This document shows, piece after piece, positions 1 through 8,350 of a stretch of DNA of 64,000 bases (position 1 is the stretch's first letter; every line of letters starts with the position of its first letter). Source of the stretch: Cladopsammia gracilis (Eukaryota > Cnidaria > Anthozoa > Scleractinia > Dendrophylliidae); contig JAJGOT010000170.1 of assembly GCA_022457155.1 (NCBI GenBank), positions 1,274,501 through 1,338,500 of the forward strand, given 5' to 3'. Made by a program: the position numbers and the translations under genes. The notes beneath the pieces are model-generated. The model worked only from the letters and a program-made list of their open reading frames with translations, had not been told where the DNA came from and made no database searches.

Positions 1-480
1 TTTGTGATTGTTGAACCTTAACCTAAACTTCGTCATTGTCGATCCCACATACTGCATACCACACACCTTACAAAACATTAAATAAATGACGTTTTTTGAG
101 TTACAATCTAGGTTATAGTTAATGGAGTATGTCTTTCCCGTGACATGACTTGTGAACTTATTGTCCAGACTCAAATAATTACATACATCACATCGTCTGT
201 CTCTACATTTGACAGTTCCTCTCGCTATCCGTTGCGTTGGCTTCAACTTCGCATGAACTAGGTAATCCCTCAGATTCTTGGGTCGTCTAAAAGCAACCAT
301 CGGTAGATTGGGTACTGCGTTCCTGCACCTTTCGGAGCAATGCAGTACTGGTTGCAACTCCTTAATTAGTCCTCCAATGTTCGGCAGGCTGGGGTGGTAT
401 GTCGTGACAAATGGTATCCTGTCATTTTTTTCTTTGATATAGGGCGCCAATACCTCCTCTCTGGATTTATTCCTCACTTT
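1..480 (-). repeat. Inverted partial copy of the PLE 3' region
   Basis: This stretch is the reverse complement of positions 2051-2530, nearly base for base (one mismatch seen close to the junction, A for G). It therefore carries the C-terminal part of the PLE coding sequence on the minus strand. The match ends sharply at 480/481, where the forward copy begins. An inverted, truncated copy of the 3' part placed at the 5' end is a known arrangement for Penelope-like elements. The copy probably continues left of the window. The near identity suggests a recent insertion or gene conversion. Confidence 0.9.
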
Positions 481-481
481 T

Positions 482-2791
482 CCTCAGGTAGAAAATACGG
501 GTTTGGGTATTGTGGATAATCTGCCGGTGTATACTGAGGGATTACATGTTGTAGTTAATTTGTCAAGTAGAACACTCACGGAAGCAGAAAACTCCTTATT
601 GTCCAAGGGGCTGTCATTCTGTCCTACACCAGAAGAAATTGATGTGTTTACTCTGAGAAAGGATATCATGGAGTATGTAAGGCGTTTGAGGTTAAAAGAA
701 TATTTTTACACAGACGAAGAAGTGGATGGGGATTTTTCGGATGTGCCGGCGTTTAGAAAGAAATCAGATTGGTGTCCAGAGAGAAATCGAGATTTAGCCC
801 TAGAAGCATACGCGGTTGCTCTAGAAAGAAAAATTTTAGAGAGTAATCTCAGTAAAAGAACCTATCGGAACCTTACTAAAGAAGAACAGGAAGCTTTGAA
901 AAACTTAAAACGTTATGAGGACATTGTTATCAAACAAGCGGACAAAGGATCAGCGGTGGTAATAATGGACAAAAATAGATATATCAGAGAAGCGATGCGC
1001 CAGTTAAATGACGGAGAAGTTTATGTTTCACTAGAGGGGGATCCCACTGAAGACATGATTGAGATAATAAACCAACGGGTTAGAAGTTTGCGGTCAGATG
1101 GACAGATAAATGATAGTACTTTGGAGTATTTATCAGTCAATAGCACAGCAAAAGCGGGACGTTTCTACCTTTTACCGAAATTACACAAGAGGGGTTGTCC
1201 AGGAAGACCAGTAATTTCTGGCTGTAATACTCCTACAGAGAGGATATCGGCCTTTGTTGATCACCATTTAAAGCCTTTAGTTACCTCAGTTCCATCGTAC
1301 GTTAAAGATACAAATGACTTTCTAAGGAAACTCATTGACATTGGTACACTCCCAAAGGAAGCAATACTAGTCACCATAGATGTGGTAGGCTTGTATCCCC
1401 ACATACCCCATAACGAAGGACTTGTAGCCATAAAGGAAGCGTTGAATAGGAGAGAAGATCAAGAAATATCGACGGACGCCATAGTCGACTTGGCAGAACT
1501 TGTCCTTAAGAACAACAATTTCGAGTTTAATGAAAAACATTACCTGCAAAAATTGGGGACAGCTATTGGCACGAAAATGGCGCCTGCATACGCAATTTTG
1601 TTTATGGATTCTTTGGAAAGAAAGCTGCTCTCTGAAGCACGGGTAAAACCAGACATCTGGTGGAGATACATTGACGATATTTTCGTTGTATGGACTAAAG
1701 GCGAGGAAGAACTCATTGAGTTTTTAAATTACATAAACACAGCCCACGAAACCATCAAGTTTACATGGAATTGGTCGCGGGACAAGATTAATTTCTTGGA
1801 TGTTCAAGTAATTAACGACGGGGGCAAGATAGAAACGGATTTATACACCAAGCCGACAGATAAACATCAGTACTTGTTTTCAACCTCATGCCACCCAAAA
1901 CATTGTAAAGAAGGCATACCATATGCCCAAGCCACCAGAATAAGAAGAATATGTTCTTCGTTGGAAACCTTTAAGCTAAGATCAAGGGAACTTTGTCACT
2001 TTTTAATGGCCCGAGGATACAAGAAAAACTTCGTAAAAGCACAAATCCGAAAAGCGAGGAATAAATCCAGAGAGGAGGTATTGGCGCCCTATATCAAAGA
2101 AAAAAATGACAGGATACCATTTGTCACGACATACCACCCCAGCCTGCCGAACATTGGAGGACTAATTAAGGAGTTGCAACCAGTACTGCATTGCTCCGAA
2201 AGGTGCAGGAACGCAGTACCCAATCTACCGATGGTTGCTTTTAGACGACCCAAGAATCTGAGGGATTACCTAGTTCATGCGAAGTTGAAGCCAACGCAAC
2301 GGATAGCGAGAGGAACTGTCAAATGTAGAGACAGACGATGTGATGTATGTAATTATTTGAGTCTGGACAATAAGTTCACAAGTCATGTCACGGGAAAGAC
2401 ATACTCCATTAACTATAACCTAGATTGTAACTCAAAAAACGTCATTTATTTAATGTTTTGTAAGGTGTGTGGTATGCAGTATGTGGGATCGACAATGACG
2501 AAGTTTAGGTTAAGGTTCAACAATCACAAAAGCCGCCTTAGAGGACACGCAAAACTCGAACACAATCAAAAGGAGAAAGATGACTTTATTTACCGACATT
2601 TCTCTTCAGAAGGTCACCGTGGTTTAAAGGACTTGGGCGTTTTGCTTATTGATAGAGTTGCAAACGAGAGGGAATTGTTACAGAAAGAGGGACAATGGGC
2701 GTATAGGCTGAAGAGCCTCAAGCCGCATGGTTTAAACGAGAGTGACTTTTTCTATTCTCGGAACCGCGCGGTTCGAGAGAGAAGTTATTGA
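482..2791 (+). CDS. Penelope-like reverse transcriptase with C-terminal GIY-YIG endonuclease
   Basis: This is the replication protein of a PLE: it copies element RNA and nicks target DNA. Residue numbers count from 503. The N-terminal part resembles the conserved PLE leader (VVNLSSRTLTEAE). RT motifs follow, including the TKMAPAYA segment and the catalytic YIDD at about 389-392. A cysteine pair region (CRDRRCDVC) precedes the GIY-YIG domain, which starts near residue 646 (NVIYLMFCKVC, then QYVGST) with an Arg about ten residues on and a Glu-rich helix near 725-737. The frame is open for 770 codons with no internal stop, so the domains are intact. No ATG opens the frame; the first codons are cut by the junction at 480/481, so the N terminus is probably truncated. 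Neptune/Poseidon-type PLEs are the closest kind I can name. Confidence 0.92.
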   Translation, partial: PQVENTGLGIVDNLPVYTEGLHVVVNLSSRTLTEAENSLLSKGLSFCPTPEEIDVFTLRKDIMEYVRRLRLKEYFYTDEEVDGDFSDVPAFRKKSDWCPERNRDLALEAYAVALERKILESNLSKRTYRNLTKEEQEALKNLKRYEDIVIKQADKGSAVVIMDKNRYIREAMRQLNDGEVYVSLEGDPTEDMIEIINQRVRSLRSDGQINDSTLEYLSVNSTAKAGRFYLLPKLHKRGCPGRPVISGCNTPTERISAFVDHHLKPLVTSVPSYVKDTNDFLRKLIDIGTLPKEAILVTIDVVGLYPHIPHNEGLVAIKEALNRREDQEISTDAIVDLAELVLKNNNFEFNEKHYLQKLGTAIGTKMAPAYAILFMDSLERKLLSEARVKPDIWWRYIDDIFVVWTKGEEELIEFLNYINTAHETIKFTWNWSRDKINFLDVQVINDGGKIETDLYTKPTDKHQYLFSTSCHPKHCKEGIPYAQATRIRRICSSLETFKLRSRELCHFLMARGYKKNFVKAQIRKARNKSREEVLAPYIKEKNDRIPFVTTYHPSLPNIGGLIKELQPVLHCSERCRNAVPNLPMVAFRRPKNLRDYLVHAKLKPTQRIARGTVKCRDRRCDVCNYLSLDNKFTSHVTGKTYSINYNLDCNSKNVIYLMFCKVCGMQYVGSTMTKFRLRFNNHKSRLRGHAKLEHNQKEKDDFIYRHFSSEGHRGLKDLGVLLIDRVANERELLQKEGQWAYRLKSLKPHGLNESDFFYSRNRAVRERSY

Positions 2792-2898
2792 AATCTTTAA
2801 TGCACGCGCAGGAATGTAACGCGTATTTTAACGGTTTAAAACGCGCGCGCTAGTATCAGCTGCTTGCATCAGTGGTGTTTCGCGTTTGTAACGGTCAC

Positions 2899-2941
2899 TC
2901 ACCCTGAAGAAGGCCGGTGTACCCGGTCGAAATATAGGTGA
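2899..2941 (+). ncRNA. Hammerhead ribozyme motif, type I, in PLE 3' tail
   Basis: The parts are in type I order. Stem I is TCACC (2899-2903) paired perfectly with GGTGA (2937-2941). The core CTGAAGA is at 2904-2910. Stem II is GGCCGG (2912-2917) with CCGGTC (2923-2928), one G-U pair, and a 5-base loop. GAAA is at 2929-2932. A minimal stem III (A-T closing a two-base loop) ends in TA, so self-cleavage is expected after 2936. One extra A sits between core and stem II; the same extra A occurs in the motif at 14.86 kb. Hammerheads with very short stem III are established in PLEs. Activity is inferred. Confidence 0.72.
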
Positions 2942-2973
2942 TTTACAACAAAAAATCTTGTCTTCATTCATGT

Positions 2974-2976
<3 letters not shown>

Positions 2977-3004
<28 letters not shown>
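2977..3004. repeat. (AT)n microsatellite
   Basis: About 14 AT units directly follow the PLE 3' tail, as is common at retroelement ends. Confidence 0.95.
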
Positions 3005-3005
<1 letters not shown>

Positions 3006-3010
3006 CGTTT

Positions 3011-3152
3011 ATGGAAGAAAGAAACAAATAAACTACGCTTTCATCCCGACAAGCCTGTTTCGTGGTTGCCCACTCATAAGGGGATTCAATCTGATGAGTG
3101 GGAAACAGGCTTGTCGGGATGAAAGCGTAGTTTATTTGTTTCTTTCCTCCAT
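3011..3152. repeat. Hammerhead-bearing inverted repeat (PLE terminal remnant)
   Basis: Arms of about 51 bases, 3011-3061 and 3102-3152, are reverse complements with one mismatch seen near the outer end. The 40-base centre differs between strands: the minus strand reads a nearly full hammerhead, while the plus strand keeps the core CTGATGA (3091-3097) but has lost half of stem II. This fits two inverted copies of a PLE end, each damaged differently. No protein is coded here. Confidence 0.8.
3043..3085 (-). ncRNA. Hammerhead ribozyme, one core base mutated
   Basis: Read on the minus strand: stem I ATCCC (3085-3081) pairs with GGGAT (3047-3043). The core is CTTATGA (3080-3074) where the consensus is CTGATGA. 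Stem II is GTGG with a GCAA tetraloop and CCAC. GAAA follows. Stem III is ACA/TGT around GGCT, ending in GTC, so the cleavage site would be between 3048 and 3047. The G-to-T change at core position 5 should abolish or strongly reduce cleavage, so this is probably a dead copy. The partner arm on the plus strand keeps the intact core but lacks stem II. Confidence 0.7.
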
Positions 3153-3171
3153 AAAAAAATATAGATTACTT

Positions 3172-3309
3172 CATGGGTAGTGCGCGCGTACGGCATTTAC
3201 GCACGAGTTGGTGATGTATCAGAAATCGAACGAGCGAGGCTTTGCGAGCGAGTGAGATTTCTGATACAAACCAACGAGTGCGTAAATACCGTACAAAGCA
3301 CTGCCCATG
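3172..3309. repeat. Hairpin repeat (MITE-like)
   Basis: The ends CATGGGTAGTGC and GCACTGCCCATG are inverted copies, and inner segments such as TTTACGCAC/GTGCGTAAA and ATCAGAAATC/GATTTCTGAT also pair. There is no reading frame. It looks like a non-autonomous foldback element. Confidence 0.75.
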
Positions 3310-3378
3310 CTGTAATTTGTTTATTTTATACATGCTGAGATTTTATGCGAAGGTATGTTTTATTTAAAAATAAAAACA

Positions 3379-3526
3379 TGTACAGAATCGATCGGAAAGC
3401 GACCGTAAAAAGTCTCCAACAATCAAGTAGTGAGAATATAATAATTAAAAATTGTACAGAATCGATCGGAAATCGACTGTCAGTCTCTGAAACAATCAAG
3501 TAGTGAGAATACAATCATAATGAAAA
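3379..3526. repeat. Two tandem units of about 74 bp
   Basis: The segment starting TGTACAGAATCGATCGG occurs at about 3379 and again at about 3453, and both copies contain CAATCAAGTAGTGAGAATA. It is non-coding and lies downstream of the Crypton gene. Confidence 0.8.
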
Positions 3527-3612
3527 ATTGTTTTAACAATTTAAAAGTCGACCGAAAATCGTTTATAAACACTTCTTTGTCAGCAAACAAGCTTAATATT
3601 TAACAGATTAAG

Positions 3613-4953
3613 TTAATTTTTCTCTGTCACTGGAGGACTGTCATCATCATCCGACGAATCAAAAACCCGTTTAATGCGTTTGTAGCTGTTTCGTACTGTT
3701 GAGACTCCAGTCGGTGACTTGTTCATGGTATTAATTGTAATATTGAAATGTCCTCCATGGAAAACTGCACCACTAAATGGTCCTGCAGCAGGCAACATGG
3801 CACTTTTCGTGAAAGACGTTTCAGCTTGAGTTTCAGTCGCCACTGTCGTCTGTGGAGCCGCGGCTTCAGTTGAACTTGAACTCAGTATCAACGACATTTT
3901 TTTCTGTTGTTGCTGTGAAACGTGACGGTAATTATTGATGCTTTGAACATTTCTGTGCCCTGATATTTGCATAATATGGGTTGGAGGTACATCGTTATCA
4001 TTTAATTTTTGGATCATCCTTTTGCGAGCGCTGTGGTTTGTAAGCCGTTGGCTTTCAAGGCCGACTTTTTCGGCCATAGTTTTCATCAAACTGTTCAGTT
4101 TATTGACACCCATAGCGTTTGACTTGAACCAGGATTTATTCGAAGAAGAAGGACTTTTAGTATGATTTATACCCAGGTAAAATGGCGAATCTGGGTGTTG
4201 CGTTGAGCTTGGTCTCTTCTCGGAGTAAAGTTTGTAAACAACAACTGGGTTTCTTTCAGGCGGACCGTTTGGAGCAGCGAAAGCCTTGGGTTTAACTGCT
4301 CTGACATTTCTAGGTTCAGCTCCTGTTCTTGTTTTAGTCTGACGTTCAGAATATTCCAAATATTCAATTCCGTCAGCTTCTTGAAGAAGCTTTACGTCTC
4401 CCCACGTCATTTTCCGGTGTTCTTCGCAACCCCTCAGGCCAAAATGCACTGAGTTGAAAAGCCAAAGTGAGTTCAGCAAAGCCTCGGCGGTGGAAATTCC
4501 CAGTAAACTTCGTTCATAAAGAATGTTTACCTCCTCGTCGCTTAAAGCTTCGGCTGCATTTGGTTTGTTACCTTTGCCTTCTTTTTTCAGTTGTTTGCTT
4601 CGAGCTTCCAGACATTTTCTTGCTTGTTCAAACTCTTTGTCTTCAATAATGCTCACAGGGTATTTACTTTCTTTCAAATACAGGTTGAAACTCGAAATCA
4701 ATCCTCGAAGGCTTGAAGGCTCGTAGTCCTCGCCGTCTTTTCTTTTAACACTTAAAATAAATTCGCATACGTACTTGTTGAGTTCTTCTGGTTGAATTTC
4801 TTCAATTTTTCTTGTTTCGCTCTTCTCTTTTAAAAATACGCTTAGTAGATTAACATCTCTTCGCGTTTTCGCTCGAGTGTTTTTGTTTTCCTGCTCTTGA
4901 ATGTATTCTTCAATTGGTTTGTCCAAGGACATAAATCTGGAACTTTCAGTCAT
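3613..4953 (-). CDS. Crypton-type tyrosine recombinase (DUF3504/KIAA1958-like)
   Basis: The 446-residue protein looks like a Crypton transposase or a host protein derived from one; such enzymes cut and rejoin DNA through a catalytic tyrosine. The N-terminal 100 residues are charged, followed by a SAM-like core-binding helical part. In the C-terminal half the catalytic set is visible: Arg in LRGCEEHRKMTWGDV, His-x-x-Arg in NHSARKRM, His in ISGHRNVQS, and the Tyr in INNYRHVS. The last 80 residues are Gln/Ser/Thr-rich with an acidic SSDDDDS patch. The ATG at 4953 is the first Met in frame; the frame stays open upstream to 5112 without ATG. No inverted or direct terminal repeats were found, as expected for Cryptons. 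The frame is undamaged, so it may be active or domesticated. Confidence 0.82.
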   Translation of the reverse strand: MTESSRFMSLDKPIEEYIQEQENKNTRAKTRRDVNLLSVFLKEKSETRKIEEIQPEELNKYVCEFILSVKRKDGEDYEPSSLRGLISSFNLYLKESKYPVSIIEDKEFEQARKCLEARSKQLKKEGKGNKPNAAEALSDEEVNILYERSLLGISTAEALLNSLWLFNSVHFGLRGCEEHRKMTWGDVKLLQEADGIEYLEYSERQTKTRTGAEPRNVRAVKPKAFAAPNGPPERNPVVVYKLYSEKRPSSTQHPDSPFYLGINHTKSPSSSNKSWFKSNAMGVNKLNSLMKTMAEKVGLESQRLTNHSARKRMIQKLNDNDVPPTHIMQISGHRNVQSINNYRHVSQQQQKKMSLILSSSSTEAAAPQTTVATETQAETSFTKSAMLPAAGPFSGAVFHGGHFNITINTMNKSPTGVSTVRNSYKRIKRVFDSSDDDDSPPVTEKN

Positions 4954-5273
4954 CTCTTGAGTTTTGAATGAAGAATTAAAAGTTTTATTTTTTTTAACCA
5001 AGCAAATATTTTTGTGAATGAAAAGGCTGGCGCCAGCAACAGTGCAAGCGCCTTTGAAAATACTGATATGTTTTGACAGGTGTTTTGTGATTGGACGAAA
5101 CGCTTTTCTCACGTGTGAGAAAATCGTTTCGCCATTCTGATTGGCTGCGAAAATTCCTGAACGGGGTTTTCACGCGCGAAATTCTATCAGTAAATCTCAG
5201 TACGTATAAAATAACGTATACTTCGCTCTACATTAATGTATTGAGCACTGTTTTACGAATATCCAGTTCTACA

Positions 5274-5331
<58 letters not shown>
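5274..5331. repeat. (TA)n microsatellite
   Basis: About 28 AT dinucleotides with one GT interruption, roughly 300 bases upstream of the recombinase ATG. Confidence 0.95.
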
Positions 5332-5510
5332 AATTCTTTGACAGTTCAGTTGAATGGATTTCAAAAAGCGCTCAACTCTAATTCATTAGAGGAGCAAAGA
5401 CAAATAAAAAAACAGAACTGTAGCATTAAACGAATAAATATCTTCTGAAGTCTGATCTGCATTCAATGAATTTGAATTTATATATTTATATATATATATT
5501 TATTATTACG

Positions 5511-5668
5511 ATCCTTGCGATCGCAGAGATAGAAAAATTTCTATCTCTGCGATCGCGATCGCAACGGTTGGTTTCCATATGATCGCAAAAGTCGCAAGAA
5601 TCGCAGCGATCGTCGATCGTAACGATCGCTGCGATCGTTGCGATCGTTGCGATTATATGGAAACCAGG
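5511..5668. repeat. Palindromic GATC/CGATCG-rich hairpin element
   Basis: The outer part is GGTTTCCATAT (5570-5580) with its inverted partner ATATGGAAACC (5655-5665). A second perfect hairpin with arms GCGATCGCAGAGATAGAAA lies immediately left. Between them is a run of CGATCGCTGCGATCG and GCGATCGTTGCGATC segments. It looks like a foldback MITE. The run has an exceptional density of GATC and CGATCG sites for this AT-rich region. Confidence 0.7.
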
Positions 5669-6224
5669 CTTAAGCAGCCATGACGGCGGAGGCAGCGAGA
5701 ATGGCACAAAAAACGGCAAAATCAATGCCTCTGAAAGTGCGTTGCGGTTTACATTTTGGTACATTTCTTTGCTGTTCAATGCAAAACAACAACTTCAAAT
5801 AATCTAAGTATAGGCCAGTTTGTGAAGAACATGAACACACGACGGTTAATTTTCCTTTCTCTATTTAGTAATATAGGGCCATTAGATTTAAGCCTCGCGA
5901 ATGGATAGGTAAGGATAGGTAAGGATAGGTAAATCATTAATATGCATTAGTGGATTAGGCGAATTAGGTGCCAAGTCAATGACGTCACAATTTGCCTTCC
6001 CGCATACTAAATTGGATTAGGTACCTAGTAAGTGCCTTGGTGCCTAGGTGATGACGTCATAATATACCTTCCCGCATACTAATTTGGATTTCCTGCATAT
6101 GTAATAAACTGCCAATACCTACACTTATTCCTTTTGTGTTATTCTGAAATAATAGAAACAATAGGTTTGCCTAAACTTGCCCGCTTTATTCGCACCCTGA
6201 TTGGATCTTAAGATTTGTATTGTC

Positions 6225-6300
6225 TGTTTGAATAAAAAGCGCAGATTTTAACGAGAGTGTCATTCCTGAGTCAACTTGAGCAAAGCGTATTTTTTCCAAG
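6225..6300 (+). promoter_or_regulatory. Probable core promoter of the palindrome gene (left copy)
   Basis: A TATA-like AATAAAAAG lies about 70 bases before the ATG at 6301. The same sequence, inverted, stands before the right-arm copy. Conservation in both arms is expected from the duplication, so it is weak support. Confidence 0.35.
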
Positions 6301-6982
6301 ATGTTTCCATTCTTTCAAGTCGAAACGAGCTCTAAACCTCTTCTGACGATAGACGAAATGCAAAAACTCCAGCGCAAAGATATGAATTGTATTGGAATGC
6401 TATGCTCAGGAAGTTGTGTAGAGAAAGCTTGGAATGAACTGACATGTGATTTTCAGTCTCACTCTACTGTTAGACGAATCCGAGTTAAATTTAGAGTTTC
6501 TTGCTGAATGTTTCAAGGAAGTAAGAAACCACGCTCACTCTTTGAGTGCCAGTTTATTCCGTCACTCCTTGGTTTTTTATAAGAATCCCTATGGTAGACG
6601 CGACTGGATGCTGATTGTAGCGATATGGATTACCCTTCAAGATCGTATTGCTCAGTTGGAGCTGCAGCTGTTTGTAAACAACACAGGAAAAGCACACCTA
6701 GCTTTGTTATGGTCACAGATCGAAAACCTAGTAAAGAAACTCAAAGCGTTGTGGTTACGAAAGAGCGCGGGATCACAAAAGGACTACTATCAGAAGCCAA
6801 AGAAAGATGACCCTGAAAATGGAACCAGTCAAAAGCAAGGACTAAATGTCTTGGAGTCAATTACCAAACACCAAGTCAAACCGAAAAAACGAAAGCTGTC
6901 AACATTGAAAGTTAAGATTCCCAAGCGAACAAAACTTCACAGACAACACGCAGTTGTCGAAAATCGAAGTGATGAACTGTAA
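6301..6982 (+). pseudogene. Unknown 227-residue protein, left-arm copy, frameshifted
   Basis: This copy matches the intact gene at 8351-9034 but lacks two bases near 6458 (TTTTCAGTCTC against TTTTCAAAGTCTC). Translation from ATG 6301 therefore leaves the frame after about 52 residues and stops at 6507. The remainder (6464-6982) stays open in the correct frame. The function is not recognised; see the right-arm copy for description. Confidence 0.8.
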
Positions 6983-7465
6983 AACTTTGAGTCACTGAGA
7001 ACTGATTTTGTAAAATTATTTCAAAATATGTTGTTCATTTCTAGTATCAATAAACCATTAATACGTAAATCTTTTTTAATATTTGTGTGTGCTTTAAGTT
7101 TTGAGAACATGACCTTCCGGTAGCTTCAAACTTCCAACTTTTAATTATGCGAACTTACACTGAACTAAATTTGCATGGAAAATTAGCACCTCGGAAAAAT
7201 AAACAAGGCAACCAATTACATGCGCGCGCTAAAACAATTAACCCAGACTTTGTTAAGGTCACACTATATTTATTGATAACAAACAACTTCATAATTATAC
7301 AGGCAATTTAAACGCTTATTTGGAAAGGAAAAAAAAACAGAGTTGGTTTAGTCTTTTTCATCTGGAAGAGCTTGTTTGACAAACTATGATCGATTGAGTA
7401 AGATTTTTCGCTTATCGATTCGAGGCAATGAAATCCTTCTGTCTTTTTACTCTTGTTGGGTTCTT

Positions 7466-7531
7466 AAGATTCCCAAGCGACCAAAACTTCACAGACAACA
7501 CGCAGTTGTCGAAAACCGAAGTGATGAACTG
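7466..7531 (+). repeat. Second copy of the last 22 codons, left arm
   Basis: The segment ATTCCCAAGCGACCAAAAC to GATGAACTG repeats the end of the ORF at 6917-6979. It is preceded by a pyrimidine-rich run ending in TTCTTAAG, which could be a 3' splice site. In the left arm the sequence after it differs from the ORF's 3' UTR and keeps reading to a stop at 7567. Confidence 0.75.
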
Positions 7532-7734
7532 ATCAAAATAGAGGGTGTTGGAATAAGTTTGGAGTAAAGGTGTAAGAATTTAAGTCGCTATAAGCTTGAT
7601 GTGGGTTTAATTTCCCACTACCGTGATTCATGTTAGTAAAACCCTCTTATCAGGTCTTCTAAGTTGTAAAGGAAGGACAAATAATATAGACAGACACACA
7701 AATATTGATACATTTACGCATAAACGGTTTATTG

Positions 7735-7870
7735 ATACTAGAATCGTACAACATATTTTGAAATAATTTTACCAAATCAGTTCTCAGTGACTGAAAGTTT
7801 TACAGTTCATCACTTCGATTTTCGACAACTGCGTGTTGTCTGTGAAGTTTTGGTCGCTTGGGAATCTTAA
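7735..7870 (-). repeat. Second copy of ORF end plus 3' UTR, right arm
   Basis: On the minus strand this copies the last 22 codons, the TAA stop and about 70 bases of 3' UTR up to the AATAAACC poly(A)-type signal. As in the left arm it follows a TTCTTAAG acceptor-like site. It resembles a terminal exon standing behind an ORF that already contains the same sequence. Confidence 0.75.
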
Positions 7871-8350
7871 GAACCCAACAAGAGTTAAAAGACAGAAGGA
7901 TTTCATTGCCTCGAATCGATAAGCGAAAAATCTTACTCAATCGATCATTGTTTGTCAAACAAGCTCTTCCAGATGAAAAAGACTAAACCAACTCTGTTTT
8001 TTTTTCCTTTCCAAATAAGCGTTTAAATTGCCTGTATAATTATGAAGTTGTTTGTTATCAATAAATATAGTGTGACCTTAACAAAGTCTGGGTTAATTGT
8101 TTTAGCGCGCGCATGTAATTGGTTGCCTTGTTTATTTTTCCGAGGTGCTAATTTCCCATGCAAATTTAGTTCAGTGTAAGTTCGCAAAATTAAAAGTTGG
8201 AAATTTGAAGCTTCCGGAAGGTCATGTTCTCAAAACTTAAAGCACACACAAATATAAAATAGATTTACGTATTAATGGTTTATTGATACTAGAAATGAAC
8301 AACATATTTTGAAATAATTTTACAAAATCAGTTCTCAGTGACTCAAAGTT

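Larger units (their letters stand above)
1..2976 (+). mobile_element. Penelope-like retroelement (EN+ PLE), 5' truncated with inverted head
   Basis: The element consists of an inverted head (1-480), one long RT/GIY-YIG reading frame (482-2791), a short 3' non-coding tail with a hammerhead-like motif (2899-2941) and an AT microsatellite. The order and the inverted copy fit canonical endonuclease-bearing PLEs. The left boundary lies outside the window. No target duplication could be defined. Confidence 0.85.

Noticed and set aside
5091..5381. 96-codon plus-strand frame ending in an Ile/Tyr run
   Set aside because: Most of it translates the TA microsatellite and it overlaps the recombinase 5' end on the opposite strand.
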